Shown: positions 52,906 to 62,304, counted from the stretch's first letter. The stretch: DNA of 64,000 bases from Phycisphaerae bacterium (GCA_021736645.1 JAIPFM010000108.1:1-64000), one strand, 5' to 3'. Numbers and translations are program-made. The notes: a model not told the origin generated them from the letters alone.

Positions 52906-55770
52906 TCACTGGTTGATATTCAATTCTTTCCTGATCCTGTCTTTCAGGACATCCAGATCTGCGTCCATCAGATAGACCTTGCCGCGCCTGTGAATGCGTT
53001 TGTTGAGGATGGATATGGCCTCCAGGGTCACCCCGGGTGTCGGCCCTGCGAACACACCTCTGGCATGATTCCAGGCCATGGCAAGGACACGCCCTGTACA
53101 GGAAGACTGAACAGCAATGGCGTCTGCCCCCTCGCAGAAACCCTGCACAGTCTTCCATCCCTGCGCAGTCAGCGCCCACGTACGACGGCCGTCAGGATCT
53201 TCGAATTCACTGCCCGCCGTCTCCATGAAAAATGCAGGCTCCGGGTGCAGCGACTCCGACTTGCGGTTCTGCCACCAGTACTCCAGGTCCAAGTCTTCTT
53301 CATTGGGAGAGATCCTCCCGCCCCGCTCCCAGTCCGGTTCACTGGCGTGAAACCACAGAGACTGTCCCTCACTGGCCTGCCAGGTCACGGTCTGCCCGGA
53401 GGTACCCTGGGACTCAGGAAAGCCAAGTGTCACCAGGTCTGTCTCAAAACCGGAACCCAATGAAATTCGCGGCAGGTGTGAAGATTCTGCAGCACCCTGT
53501 GACAGTGTGATCTTGGGATTGAGCGTCACAGGGTTGCCAGCAGTCACGCGGAGTCGCTGCGCGCGCTCATTGCTGTGTACCAGAAAAACAGCGCCAAACG
53601 TGCCGCCCTCTTCAGCAAACACCTGGTATCCGTCGTGCGCGGTGTTGCGTGCATGAGAGAGCAGACGCCATTGATCCCCCTCCTGCTTCCACACACGCGG
53701 GAATCGCCAGGTGGTCAGACCGCCAACGATCACGGGCACGAGATCCTTGCCCCCTGCAACACTGAACTCGGCCTGATCCTGACTGGCCCTGACCATCACG
53801 GGCAAGTCGGAGATCTTCTGTCCCCGGGTCACGGCAGTCACGCGAGGCGACTCCTGCCCGTACAGGCCCAACTCCCGGCGCGGTGTGTTTGCATCCTCCA
53901 CAGGTCCGTAGGGCAGCCAGTACCCGTCTATCTCGAACACATCCCCGGGAGTCAGTGCCAATCGTGTCACATCAGGCACCAGTAACAGGCGTGTATTGGG
54001 CGGCGCGTCATGAGGCAGCCGCCCCTCATATTTGCCCCACTGCACGCTGGCCGCGGGTTGGATGTCACGCGGCCCGGAGAACTTCCGGATGATCACGGCA
54101 TTGGATCCCCGCTGTTTTTCGTGATCCCCATACAGGGCCATATAGGCATTTTCCGAAGGCAGTGACAACCCTTTGACCGGAAACGGGGCCAGTGCCGGGT
54201 CCAGCCTGAGGTCCGGTGTGCCGCTGGCGGCAAAGCGCGTGAATCTCAGACTTTGAATGGCCGAAGTAATCTCCAGAAAACGAAAGTTGGCCTGCGCATC
54301 ATCGATGGTCAGGGGCTTGAGGATCTCGTAGCGAGCCTTGAAAAAACTCCGCAGTTCGTCTGCCTGGGGCGTCTCCCAGATGTCCACTGAAACTCGCACA
54401 CTCCCATCGGCAGACAGATAGTTCAACTGGATGTCAAACCAGTTTGGACCTGTACTGCGATAAACCGTGTTCTCGTATTTGAGGTGCTGCCATGCCCTGC
54501 CGTCAAAGAAGGACAGGAAGCTGTGGCCTGCCAGGTTGTCGTGCTGGGGCTGGCCGCTCCAGAAGGCGGCCTGGCTCATGGCTCGAAAATCGGCAATGGA
54601 CACGCCGCCCATGCCGGCAAATTTGAAGGGCACATAACAGGTGGTCTCTGTCACACCCGTGGAGCTGTGGAAGTAATCCATCCACGCGCCCAGGCTGGAC
54701 CAGTGCTTGGTCATGTGCCTGCCCCAGTTCTGATAGAGGTGCAGGGACGTGAGCGTGCGCCTTTCACCAGGTGCCAGGATCAGGGGAAAGAACGTTTCAC
54801 TAAAGGCCGTGTCCGCAGGATTATAGAATTTCTCTTCCTTCTCCCCGGCAAAGTTCTTGGACACCTGGACCACCAGGGGCAGGACCTCGCCCTGTTCATT
54901 GAGGACCACGCCCCCCTCGGCAATGCCCCCGCCCACCGCGGATTCATGGCAGATGTAGATCTTGCGCAGTACGCCATCATTGGTCACTGTGAACGTGGCA
55001 GTTTCGTATTTGTTGGGGGTTTCGTAGAACTCCTTTTGAAAGCTGCCCGAGGTATGGGTCCCCACCACGTAACACCCCTTTTGGGGGTCATAGCGAAAGG
55101 GAACGTCTCCGACCCGTGTCTTGAAGGCGTCATTCGAGAGGGGAGGTTCCTCACCAAAGAGCGGTATGGCAAAGGCCTGCCTGGTCTTGTCCGTAAAGGG
55201 CTGGCACACCCGGTCTATGGACAGAAGTCCCCGGACGTGCAGGGATGTCGCCTGAAACGCGCCGGTCCCATGCCAGGTCACCTCGGCCAGGATCTTCTCC
55301 GGATAACAGTACAGGGCCAGATCTCCCCTGAGCGGTGCAGCCTTGCCCTGCGCAGTGGCCAGACCCAGGTCCAGCCAGTGCACTTCACAGAAATAGGGTC
55401 CCCTGCGATACAGATTGATCCTGGATGGACCGGGTGCATACCGGGTGGAATACACGTCGCCGGCCTGATCCTGCATGTCGAACCACAGCCATGGCGTACC
55501 CGTACTCCGGTCTGACAGCAGATGAGGTGTGAAGAGCTGTCCTGTCAACTGATACGACTGCGCCGCAATCTGAAAGGCCCTGCGGGACGCGTCCGTATAA
55601 TTCACCTCCAGCACAGGACGCTGAGACACAGGTTGAGATTTGAAGTCCTCCTGCCACGGATCTATACGGTGAGGTGATGCAGGACTCCCTGCCGGCTGAG
55701 TGCCGAAAGACGTCACAGGCACCAGAGTCACGACGAGCAGGACTGTCCACAGGGTGGTGTCACGGGGCAT
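52906..55770 (-). CDS. Large secreted protein of unknown function (954 aa)
   Basis: A 954-residue protein with GGAGA before its ATG and a signal peptide (MPRDTTLWTVLLVVTLVPVT). It is rich in beta strands and aromatic residues throughout. Distinct stretches include WLWFDMQDQAGDVYSTRYAP, SLHLYQNWGRHMTKHW and WWQNRKSESLHPE. No catalytic signature was recognised. It lies 21 bp upstream of the sulfatase and starts the exported set, so a glycan-binding or glycan-cleaving role is plausible but unproven. The length and content resemble large Planctomycete hypothetical proteins encoded beside sulfatases. Confidence 0.75.
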   Translation of the reverse strand: MPRDTTLWTVLLVVTLVPVTSFGTQPAGSPASPHRIDPWQEDFKSQPVSQRPVLEVNYTDASRRAFQIAAQSYQLTGQLFTPHLLSDRSTGTPWLWFDMQDQAGDVYSTRYAPGPSRINLYRRGPYFCEVHWLDLGLATAQGKAAPLRGDLALYCYPEKILAEVTWHGTGAFQATSLHVRGLLSIDRVCQPFTDKTRQAFAIPLFGEEPPLSNDAFKTRVGDVPFRYDPQKGCYVVGTHTSGSFQKEFYETPNKYETATFTVTNDGVLRKIYICHESAVGGGIAEGGVVLNEQGEVLPLVVQVSKNFAGEKEEKFYNPADTAFSETFFPLILAPGERRTLTSLHLYQNWGRHMTKHWSSLGAWMDYFHSSTGVTETTCYVPFKFAGMGGVSIADFRAMSQAAFWSGQPQHDNLAGHSFLSFFDGRAWQHLKYENTVYRSTGPNWFDIQLNYLSADGSVRVSVDIWETPQADELRSFFKARYEILKPLTIDDAQANFRFLEITSAIQSLRFTRFAASGTPDLRLDPALAPFPVKGLSLPSENAYMALYGDHEKQRGSNAVIIRKFSGPRDIQPAASVQWGKYEGRLPHDAPPNTRLLLVPDVTRLALTPGDVFEIDGYWLPYGPVEDANTPRRELGLYGQESPRVTAVTRGQKISDLPVMVRASQDQAEFSVAGGKDLVPVIVGGLTTWRFPRVWKQEGDQWRLLSHARNTAHDGYQVFAEEGGTFGAVFLVHSNERAQRLRVTAGNPVTLNPKITLSQGAAESSHLPRISLGSGFETDLVTLGFPESQGTSGQTVTWQASEGQSLWFHASEPDWERGGRISPNEEDLDLEYWWQNRKSESLHPEPAFFMETAGSEFEDPDGRRTWALTAQGWKTVQGFCEGADAIAVQSSCTGRVLAMAWNHARGVFAGPTPGVTLEAISILNKRIHRRGKVYLMDADLDVLKDRIRKELNINQ

Positions 55771-56008
55771 ATGTTCTCCAGATCAAGACATCGTGGTATT
55801 GGTTGCGGGCCAGGCAATCCATAGACGCCTTCCAGAATTCAAACTGCCGCATCTGGGCAACGTTGTTATGGCCGGCATCGCACACATCCGTATCGCTATT
55901 ATTCATGCTGACTGATCTCCACATCAAAACTGCGACGTCTCTTGCCCCAAGCCCACTCTCACGGTATACTGTCTGCTGTAATATAGAATGAACTTACGGA
56001 GTAACCCC

Positions 56009-56905
56009 ATGATTTTCACAAAAATGCACGGTCTTGGCAATGACTATGTGTATGTTAATTGTTTTGAAGCGCAGATCTCCGACCCTGCGGCATTGGCCCG
56101 GGTCATCAGTGACCGCCATACGGGCGTGGGCTCGGACGGATTGATCCTGATTCTGCCCTCTGACAAGGCGGATGCACGCATGCGCATCTACAATGCAGAT
56201 GGTTCGGAAGCTGAGATGTGCGGCAATGGCCTGCGCTGTGTGGCCAAATTTACCTACGAACAGGGCCTGGCCGGTTCACGCGGTCCATTCACCGTGCCCG
56301 GCATGGCCCAATCTCCATTTAATGCGTCTCTGGCCCTTGAAACCGGCAATGGTGTACTCCTTGTGGGCCTGACCACAGATGCCGAAAATCAGGTCACGAA
56401 AATCTGCGTGGACATGGGCGAGCCCAAGCTCACCCCGGCCCAGATTCCTGTGACACTGCCGGGAGATCGGGTTATGGATGCCCCCATCCACACAGACCTG
56501 GGGGAGTTCCGAATGACCTGCGTGTCCATGGGCAATCCCCATGCCGTGTTGTTTACAGAAGACACCGGCAGCACCGCCCTGGCCCAGGTGGGGCCTGCCA
56601 TTGAAACCCATGCCCTGTTCCCCAATCGAACCAATGCGCATTGGGTCCAGGTCATGGGACCGCATGAGATTCGAATGATCACCTGGGAGCGAGGCAGCGG
56701 CATCACCCAGGCCTGCGGCACCGGCGCCTGCGCCTGCTGCGTGGCTGGCGTGCTCACAGGCAAGACGCAGCGTGACTGTACGGCCCATCTTCCGGGCGGT
56801 GATCTTCACCTGCTGTGGAACGAACAGGACAACCACGTGTACATGACAGGTCCTGCAGTGGAAGTGTTCCAGGGCACCTGGCCGGACCCATCCTCACAGA
56901 AATAA
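56009..56905 (+). CDS. dapF: Diaminopimelate epimerase
   Basis: Converts LL- to meso-diaminopimelate for peptidoglycan and lysine. The start is ATG 56009 (MIFTKMHGLGNDYVYVNCFE) with GGAG upstream; an in-frame start at 55988 adds seven residues. Both active-site cysteines are present (EMCGNGLRCVAKF and QACGTGACACCVAG), as is the SMGNPHAVLF strand. The 298-residue length is slightly above the family norm of about 275. The 3' end overlaps the convergent mtnP by 12 bp. Confidence 0.96.
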   Translation: MIFTKMHGLGNDYVYVNCFEAQISDPAALARVISDRHTGVGSDGLILILPSDKADARMRIYNADGSEAEMCGNGLRCVAKFTYEQGLAGSRGPFTVPGMAQSPFNASLALETGNGVLLVGLTTDAENQVTKICVDMGEPKLTPAQIPVTLPGDRVMDAPIHTDLGEFRMTCVSMGNPHAVLFTEDTGSTALAQVGPAIETHALFPNRTNAHWVQVMGPHEIRMITWERGSGITQACGTGACACCVAGVLTGKTQRDCTAHLPGGDLHLLWNEQDNHVYMTGPAVEVFQGTWPDPSSQK

Positions 56906-57766
56906 TGGCGCGAGTTGTGCCTGCTGCTTTGGATCACGGGCGGATTCCGGTGTCCACACCGCCAGTTCCAGACTCTTTCGACAGGCGCAGCCTTCCCGCA
57001 CCAGAGCCTTGTCAGACTTCAGCACTGCCTCGATCAAATCGATGCAGTGATCCGTGGCCATCTGAAGGTTTCCAAAGATCTCCTGGAGCAAGGCATGTTT
57101 TCCCTTGGATGCATCGTGAGGGCGCCAGCAATCATAGTCGCTGGCCAGGGCAATCAGGCCATAACACATCTGGGCCTCTCTGGCCAGCTTGGCCTCAGGC
57201 ATGGCAGTCATACCGATCAAGTCGCCCCCCCACAGCCTGTGCATCCGGGACTCGGCGCGTGTTGAAAACTGAGGCCCTTCCATGCATACATACGTGCCCT
57301 GCGCGTGGGTTTTGACCTGTATGGATTGAGCGGCCCTGTTCAGGGTTTCAGCCAGACCTGCGCACACGGGGTCCGACAACTCGCAATGCACAGCACCCTG
57401 ATCAAAAAAGCTGGTCCGACGCTTGAATGTCTTGTCAATGAACTGATCCACGATTACCAGATCCCCCGGCGAAATGGCTTCCTGCAAAGATCCCACAGCG
57501 CCTGTGGCCAACAGGGTATGGACACCCAACTGTTTCATGGCAAACACATTGGCAGCATAGGGCACTTTACTTGGGCTGAAGCAATGCCCCTGACCGTGGC
57601 GATTGAGGAATGCCACACGTCGATCTCCCCATTGCCCGACCACAACAGGGCCGCTGGGTGCGCCAAAAGGCGTATCCACAACCTCCATTTGAGTGTCTGT
57701 CAGATGCCCCGCCAGGCAATCGCCCAAACCGGAGCCGCCAATTATACCTACTATTTCACAGGCCAT
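56894..57766 (-). CDS. mtnP: S-methyl-5'-thioadenosine phosphorylase
   Basis: Cleaves methylthioadenosine in methionine salvage, or a related 6-oxopurine nucleoside in close homologues; 290 residues. The family order is present: VGIIGGSGLGDC (phosphate site), FLNRHGQGHCFSPSKVPYAA, TGAVGSLQEAISPGDLVIVD, YVCMEGPQFSTRAESRMHRL (substrate Met/Glu) and DLIGMTAMPEAKLAREAQM with SDYDCW. The SDYD segment favours adenosine-type substrates (MTAP) over inosine. AAGGAG precedes the ATG. Confidence 0.92.
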   Translation of the reverse strand: MACEIVGIIGGSGLGDCLAGHLTDTQMEVVDTPFGAPSGPVVVGQWGDRRVAFLNRHGQGHCFSPSKVPYAANVFAMKQLGVHTLLATGAVGSLQEAISPGDLVIVDQFIDKTFKRRTSFFDQGAVHCELSDPVCAGLAETLNRAAQSIQVKTHAQGTYVCMEGPQFSTRAESRMHRLWGGDLIGMTAMPEAKLAREAQMCYGLIALASDYDCWRPHDASKGKHALLQEIFGNLQMATDHCIDLIEAVLKSDKALVREGCACRKSLELAVWTPESARDPKQQAQLAPLFL

Positions 57767-57909
57767 TCAAATCTCCTTATTGACGTAATTTTTATTGAGA
57801 GGGTCAGTATACATGGAAAAAATGGCCAAATCTATGCGCAATTTGAGGCCATTTCTTTTGAATTGACCTGATAATTATGCTACAAAATATTAGCATTCGC
57901 TCTATATTT

Positions 57910-58722
57910 ATGATCATGACGTAAGTAGGGGATCGAAAAAATGCATTCACACTCATTGAGTTGCTGGTTGTCATTGCCATCATCGCCGTATTAATGGGCA
58001 TTCTGATGCCTGCACTGACCCGTGTCAAGGACCAGGCCAGGGAAGTGTCCTGCAGGGCAAACCTGCGTCAATACGGTGTGGTTCAGGGTATGTACCTGAA
58101 TGACTTTGAAAGCAAATTTCCAAATCCGTGGAGAAGCCTGGTCGCAACAGAAGCCCCGGTGTCCGGTTATCAGCGTTACTGCCGCTGGCATGATCCGCGC
58201 TATCTGCCGGATGGCCCCCTGTGGAAATACATGCCGGAAGTCAAGGTGAATCTGTGCCCGTCCTTTAACGTACTGGCCAATTCCTATGCGGACATGCACC
58301 CGTCACACGTGGCGACCAATCCCATTGATCCGGTCTATTCGTACAGTATGAATGCCTTCCTCGGCAATGGCGACGGAACAGGCGGGGGTTACAAGGCCAA
58401 AAACCTGGCTCAGGTGACACGCCCCCACGCAGAAGTCTTTTTCTTTGGTGAAGAGAATATGTGGTCCAGGCCGGGCAATTCAAATGTGCTCAATGACAAT
58501 GCCCTGTGCGGCGACGGCAGAGACTGGTTTGGTACATTCCATCAGGCCAGAAAGACAAAAGACGGCAATCTGAATCTTGGCTTCACCAATCTCGTGTTTA
58601 TAGACGGCCATACTGACAAAGTCACATCTGCACTCAAAGAAGACACCACGGATAATTCTGAAAAGGAATGGGGTCAATACGAAAAGCATTCATGGCCAAG
58701 CAAACGCAGGCCCAGCTTATAG
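57910..58722 (+). pseudogene. Prepilin-like H-X9-DG-type protein with broken 5' end
   Basis: The frame reads NAFTLIELLVVIAIIAVLMG, a textbook prepilin leader, then SCRANLRQYGVVQGMYLNDF and a late NLVFIDGH related to the H-X9-DG signature (about 265 codons). No usable start exists in frame. ATG 57910 is followed after four codons by TAA (57922-57924), and nothing but GTA, GGG, GAT and similar codons lies between that stop and the leader. A ribosome-like AGGGG precedes an ATG at 57941 that is out of frame by one base. A one-base deletion, a nonsense change, or a sequence error explains this. Starting at TTG 57961 would lose the cleavage site. Confidence 0.65.
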
Positions 58723-58758
58723 GCTCACTGCCCCATTGACGCTCGAGACTCAAAACAA

Positions 58759-58789
58759 AAGGCCCCTGACAATCATGTCCAGGGGCCTT
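58759..58789. terminator. Rho-independent terminator
   Basis: AAGGCCCCTG (58759-58768) pairs with CAGGGGCCTT (58780-58789). CTTTAT follows on the + strand and a run of A precedes it, so it may act in both directions. It separates the prepilin-like gene from the convergent thioredoxin-fold gene. Confidence 0.88.
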
Positions 58790-58850
58790 CTTTATGTATG
58801 GATTTGACTCGTGACTATCACCTGTCACGTCGAAAAAAAACCTCGATCGT

Positions 58851-59756
58851 TTACTCGGGGGCCTTTTCCTTTTTCAAATGCTCTTGCTTGATTGACTTCA
58901 GATGCGTCACATACTGCTCTGGCGTCATGTCCTGATACCCGGTCTGACCGTACGGTGTGCCTGTGGGATCCGCCAGGTAGATCGTGGGGAAACCCCGGAA
59001 TCCATGGTTTTTGGAAAACTCATCTGACAGACGTTTGTTCTGGGCCGCGAGTTCCTTGGATTGAGCCTTCTTCTGGGGAAAGTCCAGTTTCAAAAACACA
59101 AAGTCTGCAGGCGCCTGCTTCTTGAAATACTCTTTTGAAAACACGGCATTGTCCAGGCGAATGCACCAGATGCACCAGTCTGATCCCGTGAAATCGATGA
59201 GTAGATCCTTTTTCTGTGCCTTGGCCTTGGCCTTGGCCACTTCGTAATCTTCAAGCCACTGATCCTTCACATCCACCAGGGGCTTGGCCTTTTTCAGGAA
59301 AGCCAGGTGTTCAAGGTACTTCTCCGAACCGCCTTCCTGATACCCGGTCTTGGCGTAAGGTACGCCCTTGGCATTGGCCAGATACACAGTGGGGTAGCCT
59401 CTAAAGTCGTGCTTTTCCTTGAATTCGACCCTGAGCCTGTCATTTTGCAGCTTGATCGGCTCAGCGAGTTCCTTGTTTTTGGGATAATCCAGTTTAAGCA
59501 AGACGAAATCCTCTGACACCTTGTCCCCGAATCCAGGCTGGCTGAAGACCTCAGATTCCAGTCTCTTACACCAGATGCACCAGTCAGAACCTGTAAAGAG
59601 GATGAACAGGTCCTTATCCTGCTCCGCGGCCTGCTGCGTGGCCTTGTCAAAGGAATCCAGCCACACGGCCTCCTCAGCCCAGGCACTGCCCCATACACAC
59701 AACACAAAAAGCACTGACACTGATAACAATCCTGACCCTGTTCTTCTCTCTTGCAT
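58851..59756 (-). CDS. Exported protein with two thioredoxin-like domains
   Basis: A 301-residue periplasmic protein starting at ATG 59756 (MQERRTGSG) with AGGA upstream; a frame to 59789 adds 11 residues. A signal peptide ends near AWAEEA. Two thioredoxin-fold domains follow, each with FTGSDWCIWCxRLxxxVF (CxxC = CIWC), KLD(Y/F)P and FRG(Y/F)PT(V/I)YLA (cis-Pro). The halves are about 50 percent alike by eye and so arose by duplication. A role in disulfide reduction or isomerisation outside the cytoplasm is expected. The charged tail (HLKKEKAPE) is short. Confidence 0.9.
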   Translation of the reverse strand: MQERRTGSGLLSVSVLFVLCVWGSAWAEEAVWLDSFDKATQQAAEQDKDLFILFTGSDWCIWCKRLESEVFSQPGFGDKVSEDFVLLKLDYPKNKELAEPIKLQNDRLRVEFKEKHDFRGYPTVYLANAKGVPYAKTGYQEGGSEKYLEHLAFLKKAKPLVDVKDQWLEDYEVAKAKAKAQKKDLLIDFTGSDWCIWCIRLDNAVFSKEYFKKQAPADFVFLKLDFPQKKAQSKELAAQNKRLSDEFSKNHGFRGFPTIYLADPTGTPYGQTGYQDMTPEQYVTHLKSIKQEHLKKEKAPE

Positions 59757-59999
59757 AATCCTGTTCCTTTTCAATCTTTGGACATTCAATTCCTAATATT
59801 CATATATACTTTTGGCCAAATGCAGCATGTTCGCAAGAATAAAAAGAAAAATCGCAACACTTTAGCCCTATGAAGCAAAAGTGTGGTTCACGGTTAAAAA
59901 GGGTCACCGTTCCAGTCAGTCCACTCAGGTGAACCCAAGCGAGAATTTTTGGCCTGATACCGCTGACTCCCATGACCGACCGGAAACTTAGTACTTAAA

Positions 60000-60146
60000 A
60001 CAGGACTTTTGCAAAAAGCCCTGTAGTATACAGTTTTCAGTTTTCAGAAGAACGCGTTTTTTATGCTGAAAACTGCCTACTGAAAACTGAACACTTGGAC
60101 TTTGCAAAAGTCCAGTTAGAACCGTGAACCGTGAACCGTGAACCGC
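60000..60146 (-). repeat. Composite intergenic repeat, copy D, with GGTTCAC heptads (after recO)
   Basis: On the - strand, after a 9-bp hairpin that includes the recO stop codon (GGCCAAGTG/CACTTGGCC, 60150-60170), come four heptads of GGTTCAC type (60146-60119). Next is a near-perfect palindrome GGACTTTTGCAAAGTCC (60113-60097) and CAGTTTT-type heptads. An AT-rich core, inverted heptads and a closing 25-bp hairpin (60024-60000) follow. This is the fullest of the four copies, with hairpins at both ends. Confidence 0.9.
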
Positions 60147-60160
60147 TTCGGCCAAGTGCT

Positions 60161-60925
60161 TCACTTGGCCAAAGTCATATCCAGGACCCATTTGGCGGTC
60201 TTGGGTCTCGTGTGAAGCAGATAGGTAAAGTGATCTATGATCAGGGTTTCAACCTGGAGCAGGGTCTGCACGGAGGCCCCTGATATCCGGCTGATCTGAG
60301 CCAGACACCCCATGACCTCTCCGGACACAGCCATACGATCCGGAAAACTCATTTCACAATCATGACAGACCAGACCATTGGCGCTGTGACTGAAAAAAAC
60401 AACCGTCTGACAGGGGGAGATGGCCGCTTTGCAGTTCAGGCACCTGGAGAACATGGGGTAGAGTCCCACCTCTCTCAGCAGGGACAATTGAAACACAATC
60501 AACAGCCCCAGACAATCGCGCCGGGCCGTGTCAGGGGATGTGGGATGACCCAAATCCTGGAGGTATTGGACAAAGGCATCAAACAGGGCTTCATGAGGAT
60601 CATCATCGTGCATCAGCTTGGTGAGAAGTTCTGTGCCCAGTAAGGCACAATGATACGCCTCCAGGTGTCTGGACATGATCAGCACCAAATCGTACATCTG
60701 GTGAAATTCCCGAAGTGTGACCAGACTGCTGTTCTCATTGGGCAGGTACACGATGTGACCCCTGGAGAATCGTTCAATGGTCCCGCCAAAAGAGGATTTG
60801 GGCCGCCTGGCCCCCTTGGCAATGGCCTGTATCCTGCCATGGGACCGAGTCAGCAATGTCACAATCTGCGAGGTCTCGGAATACTCCATAGCACGCAGAC
60901 AAATGGCTTGGTCTTTAATCAGCAC
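60161..60925 (-). CDS. recO: DNA repair protein RecO
   Basis: Loads RecA in the RecFOR pathway and anneals strands; 254 residues, normal length. The N-terminal OB domain starts MLIKDQAICLRAMEYSETSQ and includes GRIQAIAKGARRPKSSFGG. A helical domain follows with a zinc-finger pair CLNCK...CHDC. Start and length fit the family without extension. It is the last gene of pgpH-ybeY-CNNM-recO, 11 bp after the CNNM gene. Confidence 0.95.
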   Translation of the reverse strand: MLIKDQAICLRAMEYSETSQIVTLLTRSHGRIQAIAKGARRPKSSFGGTIERFSRGHIVYLPNENSSLVTLREFHQMYDLVLIMSRHLEAYHCALLGTELLTKLMHDDDPHEALFDAFVQYLQDLGHPTSPDTARRDCLGLLIVFQLSLLREVGLYPMFSRCLNCKAAISPCQTVVFFSHSANGLVCHDCEMSFPDRMAVSGEVMGCLAQISRISGASVQTLLQVETLIIDHFTYLLHTRPKTAKWVLDMTLAK

Positions 60926-60936
60926 AGAACATAGCC

Positions 60937-62295
60937 TCAGTCACATCCAAGAACCTGGCCCGAGGCATCACGTTGAATCTTCAACCGCTTAATGCTTCTG
61001 GCCTCTGCAGACATGATCGTAAAGGTGAGATTCTTGTACTCGAAGGTCTCTCCGCTCTTGGGAATATAACCCAACTGCGTAAACACAAAACCACCGACCG
61101 TATCATAGTCCTCATCTTCTGGCAGACCCAGTTCAAGCTTATCATTCAAGTCATCTACGTACGTACGCGCATCCAATTCTATGGTGTAGTCATCCAGGCG
61201 TACAATGCTCTCCTCAGGGATCTCCTCATATTCATCGGCAATCTCCCCCACCACCTCTTCCAGGATGTCTTCCAGGGTCACGATCCCGGCCGTACCTCCG
61301 TATTCATCCAGCACCACGGCAATATGCAGCTTCTGCGCCTGAAATTCATGCAGCAGCGCCCTGAGCGGCTTGGTCTCGGGCACAAAGTACGCCTCTCTGA
61401 TGTGTTCACTCAGATTGAACGAGGCCGGGTCCTTGCCGATTTGCGAAAGCAGATCCTTGGCATAGACCAAGCCCACGATATTGTCAATGCGCTGCTTGTA
61501 CACAGGCACGCGCGTGTGCCCGGCCGTGGCAATGGTATTGAGCAGGGTCTGTAAATCCGTATTGACTTCTACGGCCGTCATGTCGGTGCGTGGTGTCATG
61601 ATCTCATCCGCCGTGGTATCGCTCAGTTCCAGCACGTTTTCGATCATTTCCTGTTCTTCCTCGTCCACCGCCCCTTCCAGACGGTGCTGTTCCAGTTCGG
61701 ACAGAAAGTCCTCGTGCCTTTCTTCCTGCATTTCCTCGGGTGTGGTCTCAGGCACACCGGCCAGACGACGAATCAGACCGTCGTAGCCCTTTTGAAGAAA
61801 GATGACAGGGATCGCCCCGATGGACAGGACCCTCAACACCCCGTGGGTTCGGCTGATCAGTTTCTCACCCGCATACTTGGCCCAGGCATGGGGAATGGCG
61901 ATACCAAAGACCAGGTAGAGCAGGGATCCGGAGACAAATGTCCACACATACACCTTGAGGGTGGAATTGACGAACACACCATCAAAGATCCAGATCAATC
62001 CCAGGAACATGCAGAATTCGCAGATCACCCGGTACAGGACGGAACACAAGATCAGCCTCTCACTGTCACTGACCAGGCGATTCACCTGTTCATCCACACT
62101 GTTTCTTCGACTCGATGCCTTAAAGGCGTCCTGGAGCCGACCAAAGCCAAACGTACGCAGGGCAATGTTATTCACAGAAAAAAACATGATGCCCAGTGAA
62201 AACAAACTGATACCTGTCAAAGCCCAACCTAGGTGGCCCACGAATTTACCTTTCAAACAAACCTCTTGCTTCAGCAGCCACTGCGGCGCTGACAC
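60937..62295 (-). CDS. CNNM/CorC-HlyC-type membrane protein with CBS pair
   Basis: A 452-residue membrane protein of the hemolysin C/CorC group. The N-terminal DUF21 (CNNM) domain has three to four helices (about 20-200). A tandem CBS pair follows (ELSDTTADEIMTPRTDMTAV and HIAVVLDEYGGTAGIVTLED, with ILEEVVGEI), then the CorC_HlyC domain (YTIELDARTYVDDLNDKLEL). Family members act in Mg2+ or Co2+ homeostasis. It sits between ybeY and recO, with gaps of 9 and 11 bp, a common neighbourhood for this family. Confidence 0.93.
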   Translation of the reverse strand: MSAPQWLLKQEVCLKGKFVGHLGWALTGISLFSLGIMFFSVNNIALRTFGFGRLQDAFKASSRRNSVDEQVNRLVSDSERLILCSVLYRVICEFCMFLGLIWIFDGVFVNSTLKVYVWTFVSGSLLYLVFGIAIPHAWAKYAGEKLISRTHGVLRVLSIGAIPVIFLQKGYDGLIRRLAGVPETTPEEMQEERHEDFLSELEQHRLEGAVDEEEQEMIENVLELSDTTADEIMTPRTDMTAVEVNTDLQTLLNTIATAGHTRVPVYKQRIDNIVGLVYAKDLLSQIGKDPASFNLSEHIREAYFVPETKPLRALLHEFQAQKLHIAVVLDEYGGTAGIVTLEDILEEVVGEIADEYEEIPEESIVRLDDYTIELDARTYVDDLNDKLELGLPEDEDYDTVGGFVFTQLGYIPKSGETFEYKNLTFTIMSAEARSIKRLKIQRDASGQVLGCD

Positions 62296-62304
62296 GTCAC
62301 AATT

